From: Gnomoniopsis sp. IMI 355080
Lineage: Eukaryota > Ascomycota > Sordariomycetes > Diaporthales > Gnomoniaceae
Reading direction: 5' to 3'
Assembly (NCBI GenBank): GCA_027946555.1
Contig: JAPEVC010000004.1
Coordinates: 186,001-250,000, forward strand
DNA length: 64,000 nucleotides
Positions 1-10,971 of the stretch are shown here, piece after piece (within the stretch, counting starts at the first letter, position 1; every line of letters begins with the position of its first letter). The notes under the pieces were generated by a model. It saw only the letters and a list, made by a program, of their open reading frames with translations, searched no databases and was not told where the DNA came from. Made by a program: the position numbers and the translations under genes.

Positions 1-643
1 GGCAAGTTGAGCCGTGGACCGATGGCACATACTACCTTTCCAACTTGGCAAACGGCACAAACTGGCGCTTGAACACGCAAGACTCAGCCCTGTTGGTAGT
101 GGATTCAAACATTAGCACTGAGCAAGCTGGACAGCAATATTCTTTCTCAAGCATAAGTGCCATCGGTAATAATCAGTACTCGACTCTAAATGCAAGTATT
201 ACTTGTTCTGTGCTACATATGCGTAATGGTCGTCGGCGATACTAACCCTGTTCAAGTTGCCTCCATCTACAAGTCAACCACCAGCCGGCGGTGCGTTGAC
301 AGCGACACCTTCCGATGCAACCAGCACCAACACACCCTCAGCCCAGTCTTCATCGTCCTCGTCTCACAGTGGGCTTTCTACCGCGGCAGCTGCAGGTATC
401 GGGGTAGGACTTGGGGCACTCGTCATTGTTATGGCGAGCTTGTTGGGGTTTTTCCTCTTGAGGAGGCGACGGAGTTCCGGAAAGCGTGCCCCAAATTCTG
501 GCGCACATGATATTGGGTACAAACAAGCTAGGGTGACACTCGAAGCAGCTGGCTCGGAATCCGCGGCAGAGCTGCCTGGGCCGGAGAGAAGAGCAGAAGT
601 CCCCGGTGATGCGTGGAAACCTCCTATGGAACTGCCAGGTTGA
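1..643 (+). CDS. Serine-rich single-pass membrane protein, 3' part
   Basis: The gene is cut by the window start; the first complete codon is at base 3. Exon 1 (to 191) encodes a small extracellular-type segment beginning QVEPWTDGTYYLSN, with repeated Trp and Gly-Thr-Tyr-Tyr-Leu pattern seen in fungal surface proteins that have a ricin-like or carbohydrate-binding outer region. Exon 2 (257-643) gives a Ser/Thr-rich stalk, one transmembrane helix (about 395-460) and an Arg-rich stop-transfer RRRR with a short cytosolic tail. The two exons join in phase 0 across 192-256. That intron begins GCAAGT rather than GT, has a CTAAC box and ends CAAG. The likely role is a plasma-membrane or wall sensor-like protein; I do not recognise a named family. 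Confidence 0.7.
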
Positions 644-2362
644 CTGTCCTGCCGACCATAGAGTGACGCGCCGTTCCTATGTCGTCTTGATCGTCCCTGC
701 GTCCACGGACCCATGTACATACATATATGCATACCTAGTCCAACTAATGTGTGCTGATAATCAAGTCTCCTCTGAGAGCAGCACGACCTCTATCCTGCAA
801 AAAGCACGTTACTTTCTGATATCTACCTAGGTAGGTGGGGTCCGCAGCCCCAATAGTAGTTGTCTGCTCAGGCCTCAGGGACACAGCATTCTCTAGCTGT
901 GTTTGCCACGAATTGGCCCCTTAATTACATAATACGATAGACTGGCCTGGTCGTCCCGAAAGTCCTACTTAGTACCATAGCATACTTACTAGGTAGTATA
1001 CTGCACGTATTAATGATCAGGTATACTACTACGGACGTATTCGATTCCAGTATAGAGTATTGTATAATAGCAAATGCAACTCGGATTTACATTTCCTTGG
1101 TACGGTTTTGGCTGGGCCCTCCGGCTCGGGACCAATTTGAGCCATCCGAGTGGACGCCCAGCCAGATCTACACCTAATTGTCAGGACCGCGCGTTTACAT
1201 CATATAATATGAGGGGAAAGGCGGCGTTTACCGTGTAATACAATGCAAATCAGTGATACATTTACGGTAGCGTATTCTCACCCTGGTTGTGCTTCGCTGG
1301 CCGCGGCCCGTTCAGAAGCTGTCAGAGTTTCAGGTAGACGCGTCCGAGATAGTACAGTACCTTGGGTACCACACACTCATATGCAGCGCTTCAACGCTTT
1401 GTATGGCTTTGTTCAGATGTTTGGTGAATCCCGGCCAACGCGATGGTGTGTAGTGCAGATCTTGAAGCCCGTGCGACAGACTGTCCTTCGTAGATACTCC
1501 CGTTGCTTCACCTCAAGTGTCACGATTGGTTCACACGCCCATTTGTACATTGTGCTGGTCAAAGAAGAAATCTGGAAACATAAATTATACTTTCATTCGG
1601 TAGCTTAGAGAATGCCACGCTTCAAGGTGGCCTGACAAGACTGTTCAGGATCTAGTTGCATTCATTTTAGATTTGATGATCACCCGTCAACATGCGTGAT
1701 CGCAGCTGGCAAGCTGTCATCAAATGCACGGTGCAGCCCAAACCTTGCGATACTCATTTTTCGGACTCAGCAATAGTTGACGCACTGACTGTCTCCACGC
1801 CGCTCTTGCATGGACGATCGACCCGGTCTGCCTCAGACAACTCGTACTACCTAGGCATGTATATGGCCCGGCGATCCTACTATTCGGCACCAGCCAGTCA
1901 GTGACGTTTCATGCTAGGAACTTCGGAAGATAGAGCAGAGTGCCCTTGGCCGTCGAGACAACGGTTCCTTGCCGCTCTGGTTGTATCGGCATTCAGACTC
2001 AACACTCATTGGACCCTGCTGCTCCTGAGGTCGCCAAGCTCATCTGGGACGTCACCCGTTGTGGTGAATTCCCACGATCTAGGTATCAAATTAGCGATGG
2101 CAAGTTACCGGGCCACAGGCACGATAAGGTTTTGAATGCAACACAACTCGGCTTGACGCTCCCAGAGCAAGGCTGTTGCTGGTAACGTATCGTAGACAAT
2201 TCTCTGACTCAGTACAGAATGCAATCGTTCGGATCATGTCAAGAGCGTGATGCTATTGACTCTCAATCTTTTTGCGCGTCGCAAAACTGATCAAGGTTGT
2301 AATTCAGCCTCTTCCCGTCGCGTCTGGTCTGGGCACTCGCGCCAGCGAAATTCGGAATCATC
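644..2362. other. Intergenic, no gene seen
   Basis: Only short open frames on both strands, the longest 121 codons at 1243-1608, with no domain pattern, signal peptide or splice structure. AT-rich patches lie around 940-1080. A copy of the short palindromic motif TACCTAGGTA sits near 826. Confidence 0.6.
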
Positions 2363-3881
2363 ATGCAGTCCATTTCTTTCCCACGACGGCAGGTGATACT
2401 TGCGATGGCTGGCTTTGCTGCTATGGCGAATGCCGGTATTGTGAAGGAGAGACAGAACCCGAGTTTCATTACGACATTACCAACGACTGGTCCGACACTG
2501 CTGCCGACACTGCTGCCCCCGACGAGATCCACCGTCGTAATCACGACAGCTACCTCCGCGACAACATCACCCGCCCCGTTCACGACGACATCGAGCCTCT
2601 CTTTCCAGACAACATCCGCGCCCAACCCCTTAATACCTTCTGCCTCACCGACGCCATCGGTGGCGGTTGATATCTTTCAAGGACCCTACTTCGGAGGTGT
2701 TCCAGAGAAGAGCCCCGACATTGTGTGGACAAGCGTGTTCCTGATGTCCTTCTTGCTGGGCGCAATAATCAATGCAGTCATTTATCGGTCGAAGTCTGGC
2801 CTCTCACGACGGACAAGAAAGGATGCAGTGTCTGGGCTGGCCGGACTTTTTTGTCTGGCACGCGTTCTATCTTGCGTACTGCGTGATATTTGGGCCGTTT
2901 CCACCACGTCAACTGGAGCCATTTTTCTGGCGCTGATTTCTGACAATGCAGGGTGAGTCTTGTACTATGTGTCTTTGGTTGGAGAGGGTCTTATTTCGAC
3001 GCTAACATTTTCCGCTTTCTAGGACTGCCTTTCTCTTCTTTTTGAATTTCTGTCTGACGAAACGGATGATCGGATTTTTTAACATGCGAATTTCATTATG
3101 GGCGAGGAAAGTCCTCGACTCCATTTCCAAAACCAGCGTCATTGTTTATCTTGCCACCGTCTTTCTATTGAATACGGTCGGCGTAGCGCTTTTCGTGTTC
3201 CAGTCTTCGGGCCGCAATGGCACATCAGCGGCTGTCAGCCTTGTTCAGGCCAGTGCAGGACTCAATCTCGTTCTCAGCGTCGCTTTAATTGGAGCAGTCC
3301 TGCTCATCAGGATGTCGGCGGAAAATCATGACACTCCTCGTCTAGCGGCCAAAACCGTCGTGTTTTTTACGGGCGCCGCCTTATTAACCCTCACTCTGGT
3401 GGTGCGCCTGGCGTCCAGCTTTTACATATGGAGGACAGCCAATACCAAAAAGTCCGAAACCATATTGTCAAAGCCAACATACTACGTTACAGGCATGGGG
3501 TTCGAGATTCTTATCATTGTTCTCTATGCTTCGACGAGGACCGATCTACTTTTCGCATCGACGCCATCCCTTGCCTCTTCCAAAAGACCAAGGTTGACCA
3601 CGGCAGACAGCTTCAAATCATTTTTTGACAACCCACTGCGTATGAACTCCGTCGTGGTCAAAGGCGACAGATCGGCGAGCGTGCCAACTACAGTAAACAG
3701 CCTTACTGATGCCAGCACATCGCCACTGGATAGTGAAAGTATCAGGTCGAGCCAAGGGCAGGGATTTGAGGGAAGGATTATGCACGAAAGTGAAGATTCT
3801 CGAAATGGCATGTTCATTTCGATCCAGAGGACCTTTTCAATCTCTTCGCAGAAGATGATTGTACCACATAGTAATAAGTAA
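2363..3881 (+). CDS. Multi-pass membrane protein with secretory signal, possibly DUF3112-like
   Basis: Two exons, 2363-2952 and 3023-3881, joined across a 70-nt GTGAGT...CTAAC...TAG intron in phase 2, give 482 residues. The start is followed by a signal peptide (residues 1-24) and a Thr/Pro/Ser-rich stretch (about 30-100). From residue 115 come about seven hydrophobic helices with conserved-looking FLNFCLTKRM after the splice, then a Ser-rich cytosolic tail of about 110 residues. The layout (seven helices, N-terminus outside, long tail inside) resembles the fungal membrane family DUF3112, but I assign this from pattern only. Transport or signalling are both possible; no catalytic motif is visible. 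Confidence 0.75.
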
Positions 3882-5567
3882 GAGAGTGAATGCTGTCATT
3901 ATGCCCAGGTGTGCTTGAGTCACGACTCGGGCTGCACTTGGGTACATAGATTGGTGTTTTGCTAAATATTAATGTAATTTCATGTCTGCCTCGATCAAGA
4001 AAACCCCGAAGTATCGGATTAGCTTGGTAACTTGCTTCAGCTGATCACTAGTGAGTTACCATGATATGCGTCAGACCATGGACAGGCCGCAGCTGTAAAG
4101 ACGCTTCTATTGTTTCGATGGTCTGGCTTGACCTTATACATATTACTCACTAAAGTTCTTAGCTCTTCTTACCCTCCAATTCGTCTTGTTCCTTGAAAAT
4201 TAGGTCTCGGTGACAGGCCAGACGCATAGAATGTCATTCAAGCTTGGGCAGCCTGGCAGCCTGGCAGCCTCGTCCCCAGCCTTGTCTTAGCTCTGATGCC
4301 AAGAAGCTTGGGGGCTGATCTCGGCTGAACAACAAATCCCATTTATATTTTCGTCGGCCGGAAACGCCAGTACACAATATTGATGAAGACAAGAGAAGTT
4401 ATTCCTGGACTCTGAGACACTACTTAGGTAGATACCTGTGTACCTATTCATAGAGCATTGGCAGACATTCTCCACCTGGGCATCATATCGGATGGCAGCA
4501 TTGCTAGAAAGGTAACGCTGTGGGTCATCTGACTTTGTGCTGCACAAATTGGTCGGACAACAATTCCTCCTGGCTTATTGACCCGGATTCTGGCAAGTCG
4601 TCTTTTCTTAATCAGGGGCCCAGGGGTCGTCCTAAGTTTGGCTTAAGCTCAATTGTCTATGCGGTGCTACTGTATGCCGACCTCGGAGATCTTCCGGCTC
4701 CACTCTGGCTAAGAATTTTACCCCCAACATTCAGAGCAATGACGTGCCCCGTGCACCCTCAAAACGTTCACAGAGACCCTCCAGCTGGGAAACGAATACC
4801 ACTGCAACTCCGGAGCTGGGACAAGTCATGACTGGATATTCGTTCACCAAGTTGCGGCGTCATGTGAAGCCAACTTATCCACGCTTGGTCACGTTACGAC
4901 GTTCTTACATGTCCATGCAGGATATAGGTGGGCGATCACTGGAGGGGCGACGGCTAAACAATAGAACACAATCCTCAAAACCCGGTGTCCCCAGCTGCCG
5001 CGGATGGATTATGCCAACAAATTGTGAGAGACTTATGCAGACACGCATGCGTTCACCAGACCGAGGCAGTGCGAAGGATCTCCCTGCCGCAAATTCCGGC
5101 TCGAAATAAACTGGATCAGGGAAGCGGAATGTGACTTAGATATATACTGGTGCTTATTCGCTCGCCCCGGCTGAATGTTTCCACAGGGACATCTCGCAAG
5201 GACTCTGGGGGAGTCTGGGGAAGAACACTACCCCGGACAACATTTCCGGCCCTGTGGATCAGCATCGTCATGTATGTTAATCTCGCAGCCTCGCAACTCC
5301 ATGTTGTCCCCGGATCCAGATTCTGGGGTTTTGAAAGACAACCGTAATGGGCTTGTGGGGGTGGCTCGTTGAGACCAGATCCCGTTTGTGCGAGACCCAC
5401 ACTGGCTGATTTGTGAGCGAAAAAACACATTGCTTTTAGGGGCTCCGAGTCCCGTCTTCAACACCTCGAGTTTTTCGATCTTGTTATCCGCACCTCGAGG
5501 AAAAAAAGTTTGCCTTCCATCTCGACACTTCGCCCTCTATCACGTTCAGCTGTGCGAACCAGCAGCC
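3882..5567. other. Intergenic, no gene seen
   Basis: Short frames only, none with a recognisable domain. The last 200 bases form the promoter and leader of the transporter at 5568, with a pyrimidine-rich tract before the start codon. Confidence 0.55.
4248..4270. repeat. Three tandem copies of an 8-mer
   Basis: GCAGCCTG occurs twice followed by GCAGCCT, in uninterrupted tandem. It lies in intergenic DNA and has no visible function. Confidence 0.85.
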
Positions 5568-7427
5568 ATGGGTCTCCTCACGCTTGTCGAGGACCGGCCA
5601 ACGCCTCCTTCCGTCTACAACTGGCGAATCTATCTGCTCGCTGCTATTGCATCATGTGGCTCTAACATGATCGGTTACACAAGTGCCTTTATTGGTACTA
5701 CTCTCACTTTGACATCCTTCCGAGACGAATTTGGATTATCATCGATGAGCACGGCAGACACAAACTTGATCAGCGAGAATATCGTGTCGCTCTTCATCGC
5801 CGGCGCCTTCTTTGGCGCTCTTCTCACGTACGTGCTGAGCCATTGGATTGGACGCAAGTACTGTTTGGCAATTGCATCGGCCACTTTCACTATAGGCGCC
5901 GCTTTGCAATGTGGCGCAAGCTCATCTACCGGGTTGGGTATCCTGTACGCTGGTCGTGTATTGTCTGGACTCGGTACAGGTGTGGCATCGAACATTATTC
6001 CCATCTACCTCTCGGAATTGGCACCGCCTGCAATTCGAGGCCGTCTTGTCGGTCTCTATGAGCTTGGATGGCAAATTGGTGGCTTGTTGGGCTTCTGGAT
6101 TAACGTGAGTCACATCATGTCTTCTGGCTCCTCTCAGAAGTGGACCCAGGCACTTTGGTCAGATTAGCAAAAAAAAACTGACATGGTTAAACAGTACGGT
6201 GTCGAAGCGCATATGGGCCCTAGTCACAAGCAATGGCTCATTCCATATGCTATTCAGTTGATCCCGTCCGGGTTGTTGTTTATTGGCAGCCTGTGGATCC
6301 GCGAATCTCCGCGCTGGCTGTTCTTTCACGATCGTCGCAGGAAAGCTCTGGAGAACCTCTGCTGGATCCGCCAGCTTGAGGCTGACGATATCTACATCGT
6401 GGAGGAACTATCAGCCATCGACGCTGCCGTTGAATCGCAAGCGGCTACAGTTGGTACCGGATTGTGGCAACCCTTCCAAGCTCTCGCAAAGCGCCCAAGT
6501 ATGCAATGGCGCCTGTTCTTGGGTTGCATGCTCTTCTTCTGGCAGAACGGATCTGGTATTAATGCCATCAACTACTACTCTCCCACAATTTTCTCGGTAC
6601 GTCACTTTCTTCTTCTTAGTGCTTTTAGCGTTCCATTTTGTTACGAAGCCTTTCAACTTGCTCATGTACTGACTTAATTTGTAGAGTCTTGGTGTCCAAA
6701 CCAACACCGTCAACCTCTTGACCGGTCTCTTTGGTGTCGTGAAAGCGATCATGACATTCGTCTGGCTCCTGTTCTTGGTCGATCAGCTGGGACGAAGGAA
6801 GCTGCTGCTCATCGGTGCCATCACTGGATCGATATGCATGTGGGTCATTGGTGCATACATTTACGTGGTCGATCCCGCAGACAACCCAACGGACCATCTG
6901 CAAAATAGTGGCATTGCTGCGATCTTCTTCTTTTACCTCTGGACCGCCGTCTACACTCCTACATGGAATGGTACTCCGTGGGTTATCAACTCTGTAAGTG
7001 CTCATATCTGTGTAACAATGAATTGAACTTGCACTAATAAATACCTCAACAGGAATTCTTCGATCCCAACTTCCGCTCCCTGGCACAAGCGGCGACTACG
7101 AGCAGTAATTGGTTGTTCAACTTCCTCGTCTCGCGATTTACGGAGCAGATGTTCGAGGCTTGGGGATACGGCGTATACTTCTTCTTTGCGTCGCTGTCCT
7201 TCCTCGCCTTCTTCTACGCCTTCTTCCTCATCCCAGAGACCAGTGGTGTTCCATTGGAGAAGATGGAACGCTTGTTCGAAATCAAGCCCATCTGGAGGGC
7301 GAACGCGACATTGAAGGCTCAATTGCAGGAAGAGGAGCAGCATTTCCGAACCGACATCAAGAGCAAGGCTGTGCACCAAGAAAACAAAGGAGACTCGGGT
7401 GCCGAGTCGAGCGAAGGGGATGCTTGA
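5568..7427 (+). CDS. MFS sugar/quinate-type transporter
   Basis: Four exons: 5568-6104, 6195-6596, 6685-6993 and 7053-7427, with introns of 90, 88 and 59 nt, giving 540 residues. It has the twelve-helix sugar-porter layout: GRK after helix 2, PxxxSELAPPAIRGRLVG with QIGG after helix 5, ESPRWL after helix 6, DQLGRRKLL after helix 8, and the C-terminal PETSGVPLEKM. The N-terminus MGLLTLVEDRPTPPSVYNWR closely resembles the quinate permeases QutD/Qa-y of Aspergillus and Neurospora, so import of quinate or a related hydroxy-acid or sugar by proton symport is the best guess. No quinate catabolic genes lie next to it. The upstream in-frame codons were not used because the family starts at this Met. 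Confidence 0.92.
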
Positions 7428-7941
7428 GTGTTTTAAGCATCGGACTCTTGAACATTAGACATGCATAGACATTTAGACAAGCGCATAGATCAATTGTTTT
7501 ACACTTTCATTATTCTATCACCACGTCCGCATCAGGTTTAGCCAATAATGTGGAGTATCATCTAGACGCAGAGATGTATAGATTTTGCCTTGTCTCGTGG
7601 CTCTAGCTCAGGAACAGAGAGGCACTTCCTTCTTTCAAAGGTCCATGAGCATGTCCCCCCACGGTATCCCATGTCACTCGTGAAGTGATACTATAGTGAT
7701 GTATCCCATGTCACTCGTGAAGTGATACTATAGTGATGTAGTACATCCAACTTCAATGTGCTCTAGGCGCATCTACTACGTTTTCACCTAGACCCGACTG
7801 GCCTACAAATTGGATTTTAAAAATCAATACAACACAGACGCCAGCTCCCAAGACTTTCACAATCATAGTGCTCTCCTACGCTAATCAGTAAATGACCAGT
7901 AGAATCTTACACTCGCTCATATAGAGATCGAACGTAGTAAA
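7428..7941. other. Convergent 3' region
   Basis: Shared 3' flank of the transporter and the helicase. It holds only the 37-bp tandem duplication annotated separately. Confidence 0.6.
7665..7738. repeat. Perfect 37-bp tandem duplication
   Basis: The unit TATCCCATGTCACTCGTGAA...TAGTGATG at 7665-7701 is repeated exactly at 7702-7738. Each unit contains the inverted pair TCACT/AGTGA, so each can fold into a small hairpin. Exact identity suggests a recent duplication. Confidence 0.95.
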
Positions 7942-10900
7942 TCAAGATGCCTCCGCAGATCCAAGACATTCAACCTCAGGCACATCCATGTTATCATAAA
8001 GATCCGCGAACTTGTCCTTCAAGAATGCTGCCACTTCCGAGTTCACTAGCATCTTCTCCCGTAAAAAGAGACCATTACCATCGATCTTCAAGCCGTACAG
8101 ACCCGTCGCCCTCGACAGCGCAACGTACACCTGGCCCTCCTCAAATGCACGGTCGAGGTTCACAATCACCCGATCGAGCGTTAAGCTCTGGCTCTTGTGA
8201 ATGGTCATAGCCCATGCGGGAGCCAGTGGCAGCTGCGTGCGAGAGAGCAGGCTGTAGGGCTCGTCGTCACCGAGCTGCGTAACGCTGCACTCGGCATAAA
8301 TCGTGCATTTTTGGCCGTTGTGGAAGCGGACGATGGGCCACTTTTTGATTGGCGCGCAGTCGCTCATGATGAAATTCTTGATCTCTCGCTCTTGGATACC
8401 AGCATGCTCGCCTCGCAGGACACGTTGACCTGGCTTGGGCTCTGGCTTTTTCTCAGTGTTCCTGCTCTTGCCCCAGCTGAGCTCGTCCCGGCTATCTTGC
8501 CACGTGGGTGTCATGGTCGGATCATAATCCTCGAAGCCACAGATGACACCTTGGCTGCCGTTACAAAGACCAAGCTTCAGATCGAGGTTGGTGAGCAGGA
8601 CGACGAGTCCGCCTCTTTTGAGCTGGACACATTCGTTGTACCGGTGGTCTTCAAGGGCTTTCAAAGGTCGCTTACTCTGCGGCGGCGAAAGCCTGTCAAC
8701 GTTTCGCCACTCCGACGGTGTGCCTTTCCACTGGAGATTGGGATGTTTCTCTCTGTGCCAGAAGAAACTGTCATGCGCCCAATATGTGTGTGTTTCGCCA
8801 ACAATCTTGTTGAATTTCACCCGATTGACATCATCGGCTTCCTTGCGCGTGGGATAGAGTTCCATGGCCTGTGAGGTGCGGTTCTTGTGGTGCATTAGAA
8901 GATGAATCTCTTGCTCTGTAAGGCGGCTCCCTAGGCGGCACTTTTGGAGCATGCGAATGAACGGCTCGTCATTCTGCCGGTGAATGGTCTTCAGATGCAC
9001 GTTCTTGAAATCACACTCCTCCCATGCTTTGCTTTTGAAGGCCCATTTGTCCTCATCTGCAAAACTGCCATGATGCCTGCAGTGGTACGATGGCTTGTCT
9101 CCTTGCTCGACCCGTCTTGTAAGCTCCTTTCCGCATTGCATACAATGCAAGAATGGCTTCACAGGTGGCAGCTGACAAAAGTCACCGGTGACAATAATTT
9201 GGCACCCACCAAATGCCGTGTTGTGGCTATTACGTCTTTGGTGCACGGCTTTCATGATCTCGTTCAGTCTCTCAAAATGAAGGTTCTCGACCATGGAGAT
9301 CTCATCGATTACCAGCACATCGGTTTCCTTGAGCCGTTTGTTGACTTTGGAACTCCACATAGCTTCTTTCCTCAGTTGTGCTAGCTCTTTCTTGTGAGAG
9401 TTTGGTGTCCAGCCAGCAAAGGACCAAGTCGTCATTCCTCCGACATTGAGCGCTGCCCGCCCTGTGGGCGCCACGATGCGCACAATTTTCCCCATGTCCT
9501 CGAACTTCTTTACGAAGGCCTTCAGAACAGTAGACTTTCCGCAACCAGCACTCCCAGTGTAGAAAACATTATGCCCCTGCATGATGAGGTCGACTAGAAC
9601 GGTTTGCTCGGGGCACAACGACGGCTCGTCCGTCAAAAGTGGTGCCTTGGGTCTTCGTGCCTTGGGTGTCTTAGCAGGTACTGTCCCTGTGAGTTCAATG
9701 AGTCTATTAATGGTCGAAGTGATGCTCGTCATACGAGATTTCTCTGAGGCCTGGGTACCAGCTCGGCCTCCCCGTCGCTTATCCTCGCGACCTGGCGCGG
9801 GACCTGGCGTGGCAGGAGACGTCCTGGGCTGTGAACTTAAGTGATCGTACGGCTTGAGGACAGAAGCAAGCCCCACATTCGATGTATGGTCAACTGTTTC
9901 GGTGAAGTAAGGCGCAACACGGGGCGAGCCGCTGGCGCTAGGGTGTGGCGCTTTCTTTATTGATGTCGAAATTGACTTGACACCTACTTGGCCTCCGTCA
10001 AGAGTTCCAGAGAAAGGTATGGGATCTATAGAATAGGCTGGGTAGAACTGTGGCGGGGGCCCATGAGGAGCGTACGAAGTGTTGGTCATGGTTTGCCTTG
10101 CTTCATCCAAATTAATCGGAATGGTTATTGTGGTCTCTAGATGATAAGACGGGTAATTTCCAGGAAAGTTGGTTTGTGGTTGGGAGGGGCCGTAGTCAGT
10201 CATTCGCTGACCCTGAGGCTGAGGCAGAGCATGATATGGACTGCTCATGCTGGCAACATTCATCGTAGTTTGGTCGATATATGAAGGTTGTGGATAGTTG
10301 AGGGTGCCCGCATCTGGAGCTGCATAGTACCAATGATCTTGATTCTGCGTTGGATACTGCGGAGGCTGAGGCATAGCGTGGTTCGGACTGGTCATGCTGG
10401 CAGCCTTCGCTGCATTTTGGTCGAGCCATGGACTTTGTTGACAGGTTAAAATACCCTCATTTGAAACTGTATAGGACCAATGACCTTGCTCCTGGGTGGA
10501 AGACCACGGAGGCGGAGGCTTAGCGAGATCAGGAGGAGGTTGGAACACTGCTTGACCTTGGTCTGCAGACATTGTAGTTCCGGGCGATTTGCCTATAGCC
10601 GCTTTCGAGAGAGACTTGGCAGCAGCTTTTCCCTTGGTTCGATTTCCCTTGGTTCGAGGAATAGTAAGGTCTGTCTGTTGCTGCTGGCCATGTCCTGGGA
10701 AGGACGGACCAGGCGAAGGGAGCTGTTCAATGCCGGCCTGAGCGCCATTTTGTGCGACTTGATCATCGTGCCGGATGCTGACATAGTCGGTCTTGTTTCC
10801 TTCCGAATGCCTTTGACCTGGGGTAACATGTCGTTTCTTCGCCGGTTGGGTATTGACATCGAGCTCGTCACCCTTGCGTTTGTTGGAGGTAGCTTTGAGC

Positions 10901-10971
10901 GCGACTGCTGGACATTCGAGAGCGAATTGCGTCGGTGATGACGAAGGTGGTGTTTTTGTTTGAGTAATCAT
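7942..10971 (-). CDS. PIF1-family DNA helicase with zinc-binding insertion
   Basis: Intronless, 1009 residues. Residues 1-450 are low complexity (Pro, Gln, Ser) with a basic KRKGDELD...KKRH stretch that could be a nuclear signal, and contain a roughly 50-residue duplicated unit (see findings). The superfamily 1B helicase begins about residue 455: Walker A GSAGCGKST (about 471-479), APTGRAA, Walker B VIDEISM, GDFCQLPPV, and the C-terminal AWAMTIHKSQSLTLD and YVALSRAT. Between the two RecA lobes, about residues 607-635, an insertion holds CxxCGKE...CRHH, a probable zinc site. Such enzymes unwind DNA 5' to 3' and act at replication forks, G-quadruplexes or telomeres. It is longer than yeast Pif1 at its N-terminus and may be an extra paralogue rather than the housekeeping copy. 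Confidence 0.93.
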   Translation of the reverse strand: MITQTKTPPSSSPTQFALECPAVALKATSNKRKGDELDVNTQPAKKRHVTPGQRHSEGNKTDYVSIRHDDQVAQNGAQAGIEQLPSPGPSFPGHGQQQQTDLTIPRTKGNRTKGKAAAKSLSKAAIGKSPGTTMSADQGQAVFQPPPDLAKPPPPWSSTQEQGHWSYTVSNEGILTCQQSPWLDQNAAKAASMTSPNHAMPQPPQYPTQNQDHWYYAAPDAGTLNYPQPSYIDQTTMNVASMSSPYHALPQPQGQRMTDYGPSQPQTNFPGNYPSYHLETTITIPINLDEARQTMTNTSYAPHGPPPQFYPAYSIDPIPFSGTLDGGQVGVKSISTSIKKAPHPSASGSPRVAPYFTETVDHTSNVGLASVLKPYDHLSSQPRTSPATPGPAPGREDKRRGGRAGTQASEKSRMTSITSTINRLIELTGTVPAKTPKARRPKAPLLTDEPSLCPEQTVLVDLIMQGHNVFYTGSAGCGKSTVLKAFVKKFEDMGKIVRIVAPTGRAALNVGGMTTWSFAGWTPNSHKKELAQLRKEAMWSSKVNKRLKETDVLVIDEISMVENLHFERLNEIMKAVHQRRNSHNTAFGGCQIIVTGDFCQLPPVKPFLHCMQCGKELTRRVEQGDKPSYHCRHHGSFADEDKWAFKSKAWEECDFKNVHLKTIHRQNDEPFIRMLQKCRLGSRLTEQEIHLLMHHKNRTSQAMELYPTRKEADDVNRVKFNKIVGETHTYWAHDSFFWHREKHPNLQWKGTPSEWRNVDRLSPPQSKRPLKALEDHRYNECVQLKRGGLVVLLTNLDLKLGLCNGSQGVICGFEDYDPTMTPTWQDSRDELSWGKSRNTEKKPEPKPGQRVLRGEHAGIQEREIKNFIMSDCAPIKKWPIVRFHNGQKCTIYAECSVTQLGDDEPYSLLSRTQLPLAPAWAMTIHKSQSLTLDRVIVNLDRAFEEGQVYVALSRATGLYGLKIDGNGLFLREKMLVNSEVAAFLKDKFADLYDNMDVPEVECLGSAEAS

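Noticed and set aside
1243..1608. 121-codon frame in the first intergenic region
   Set aside because: No domain, no signal peptide, no splice partner.
8197..8874. 225-codon plus-strand frame inside the helicase
   Set aside because: Antisense of conserved helicase motifs.
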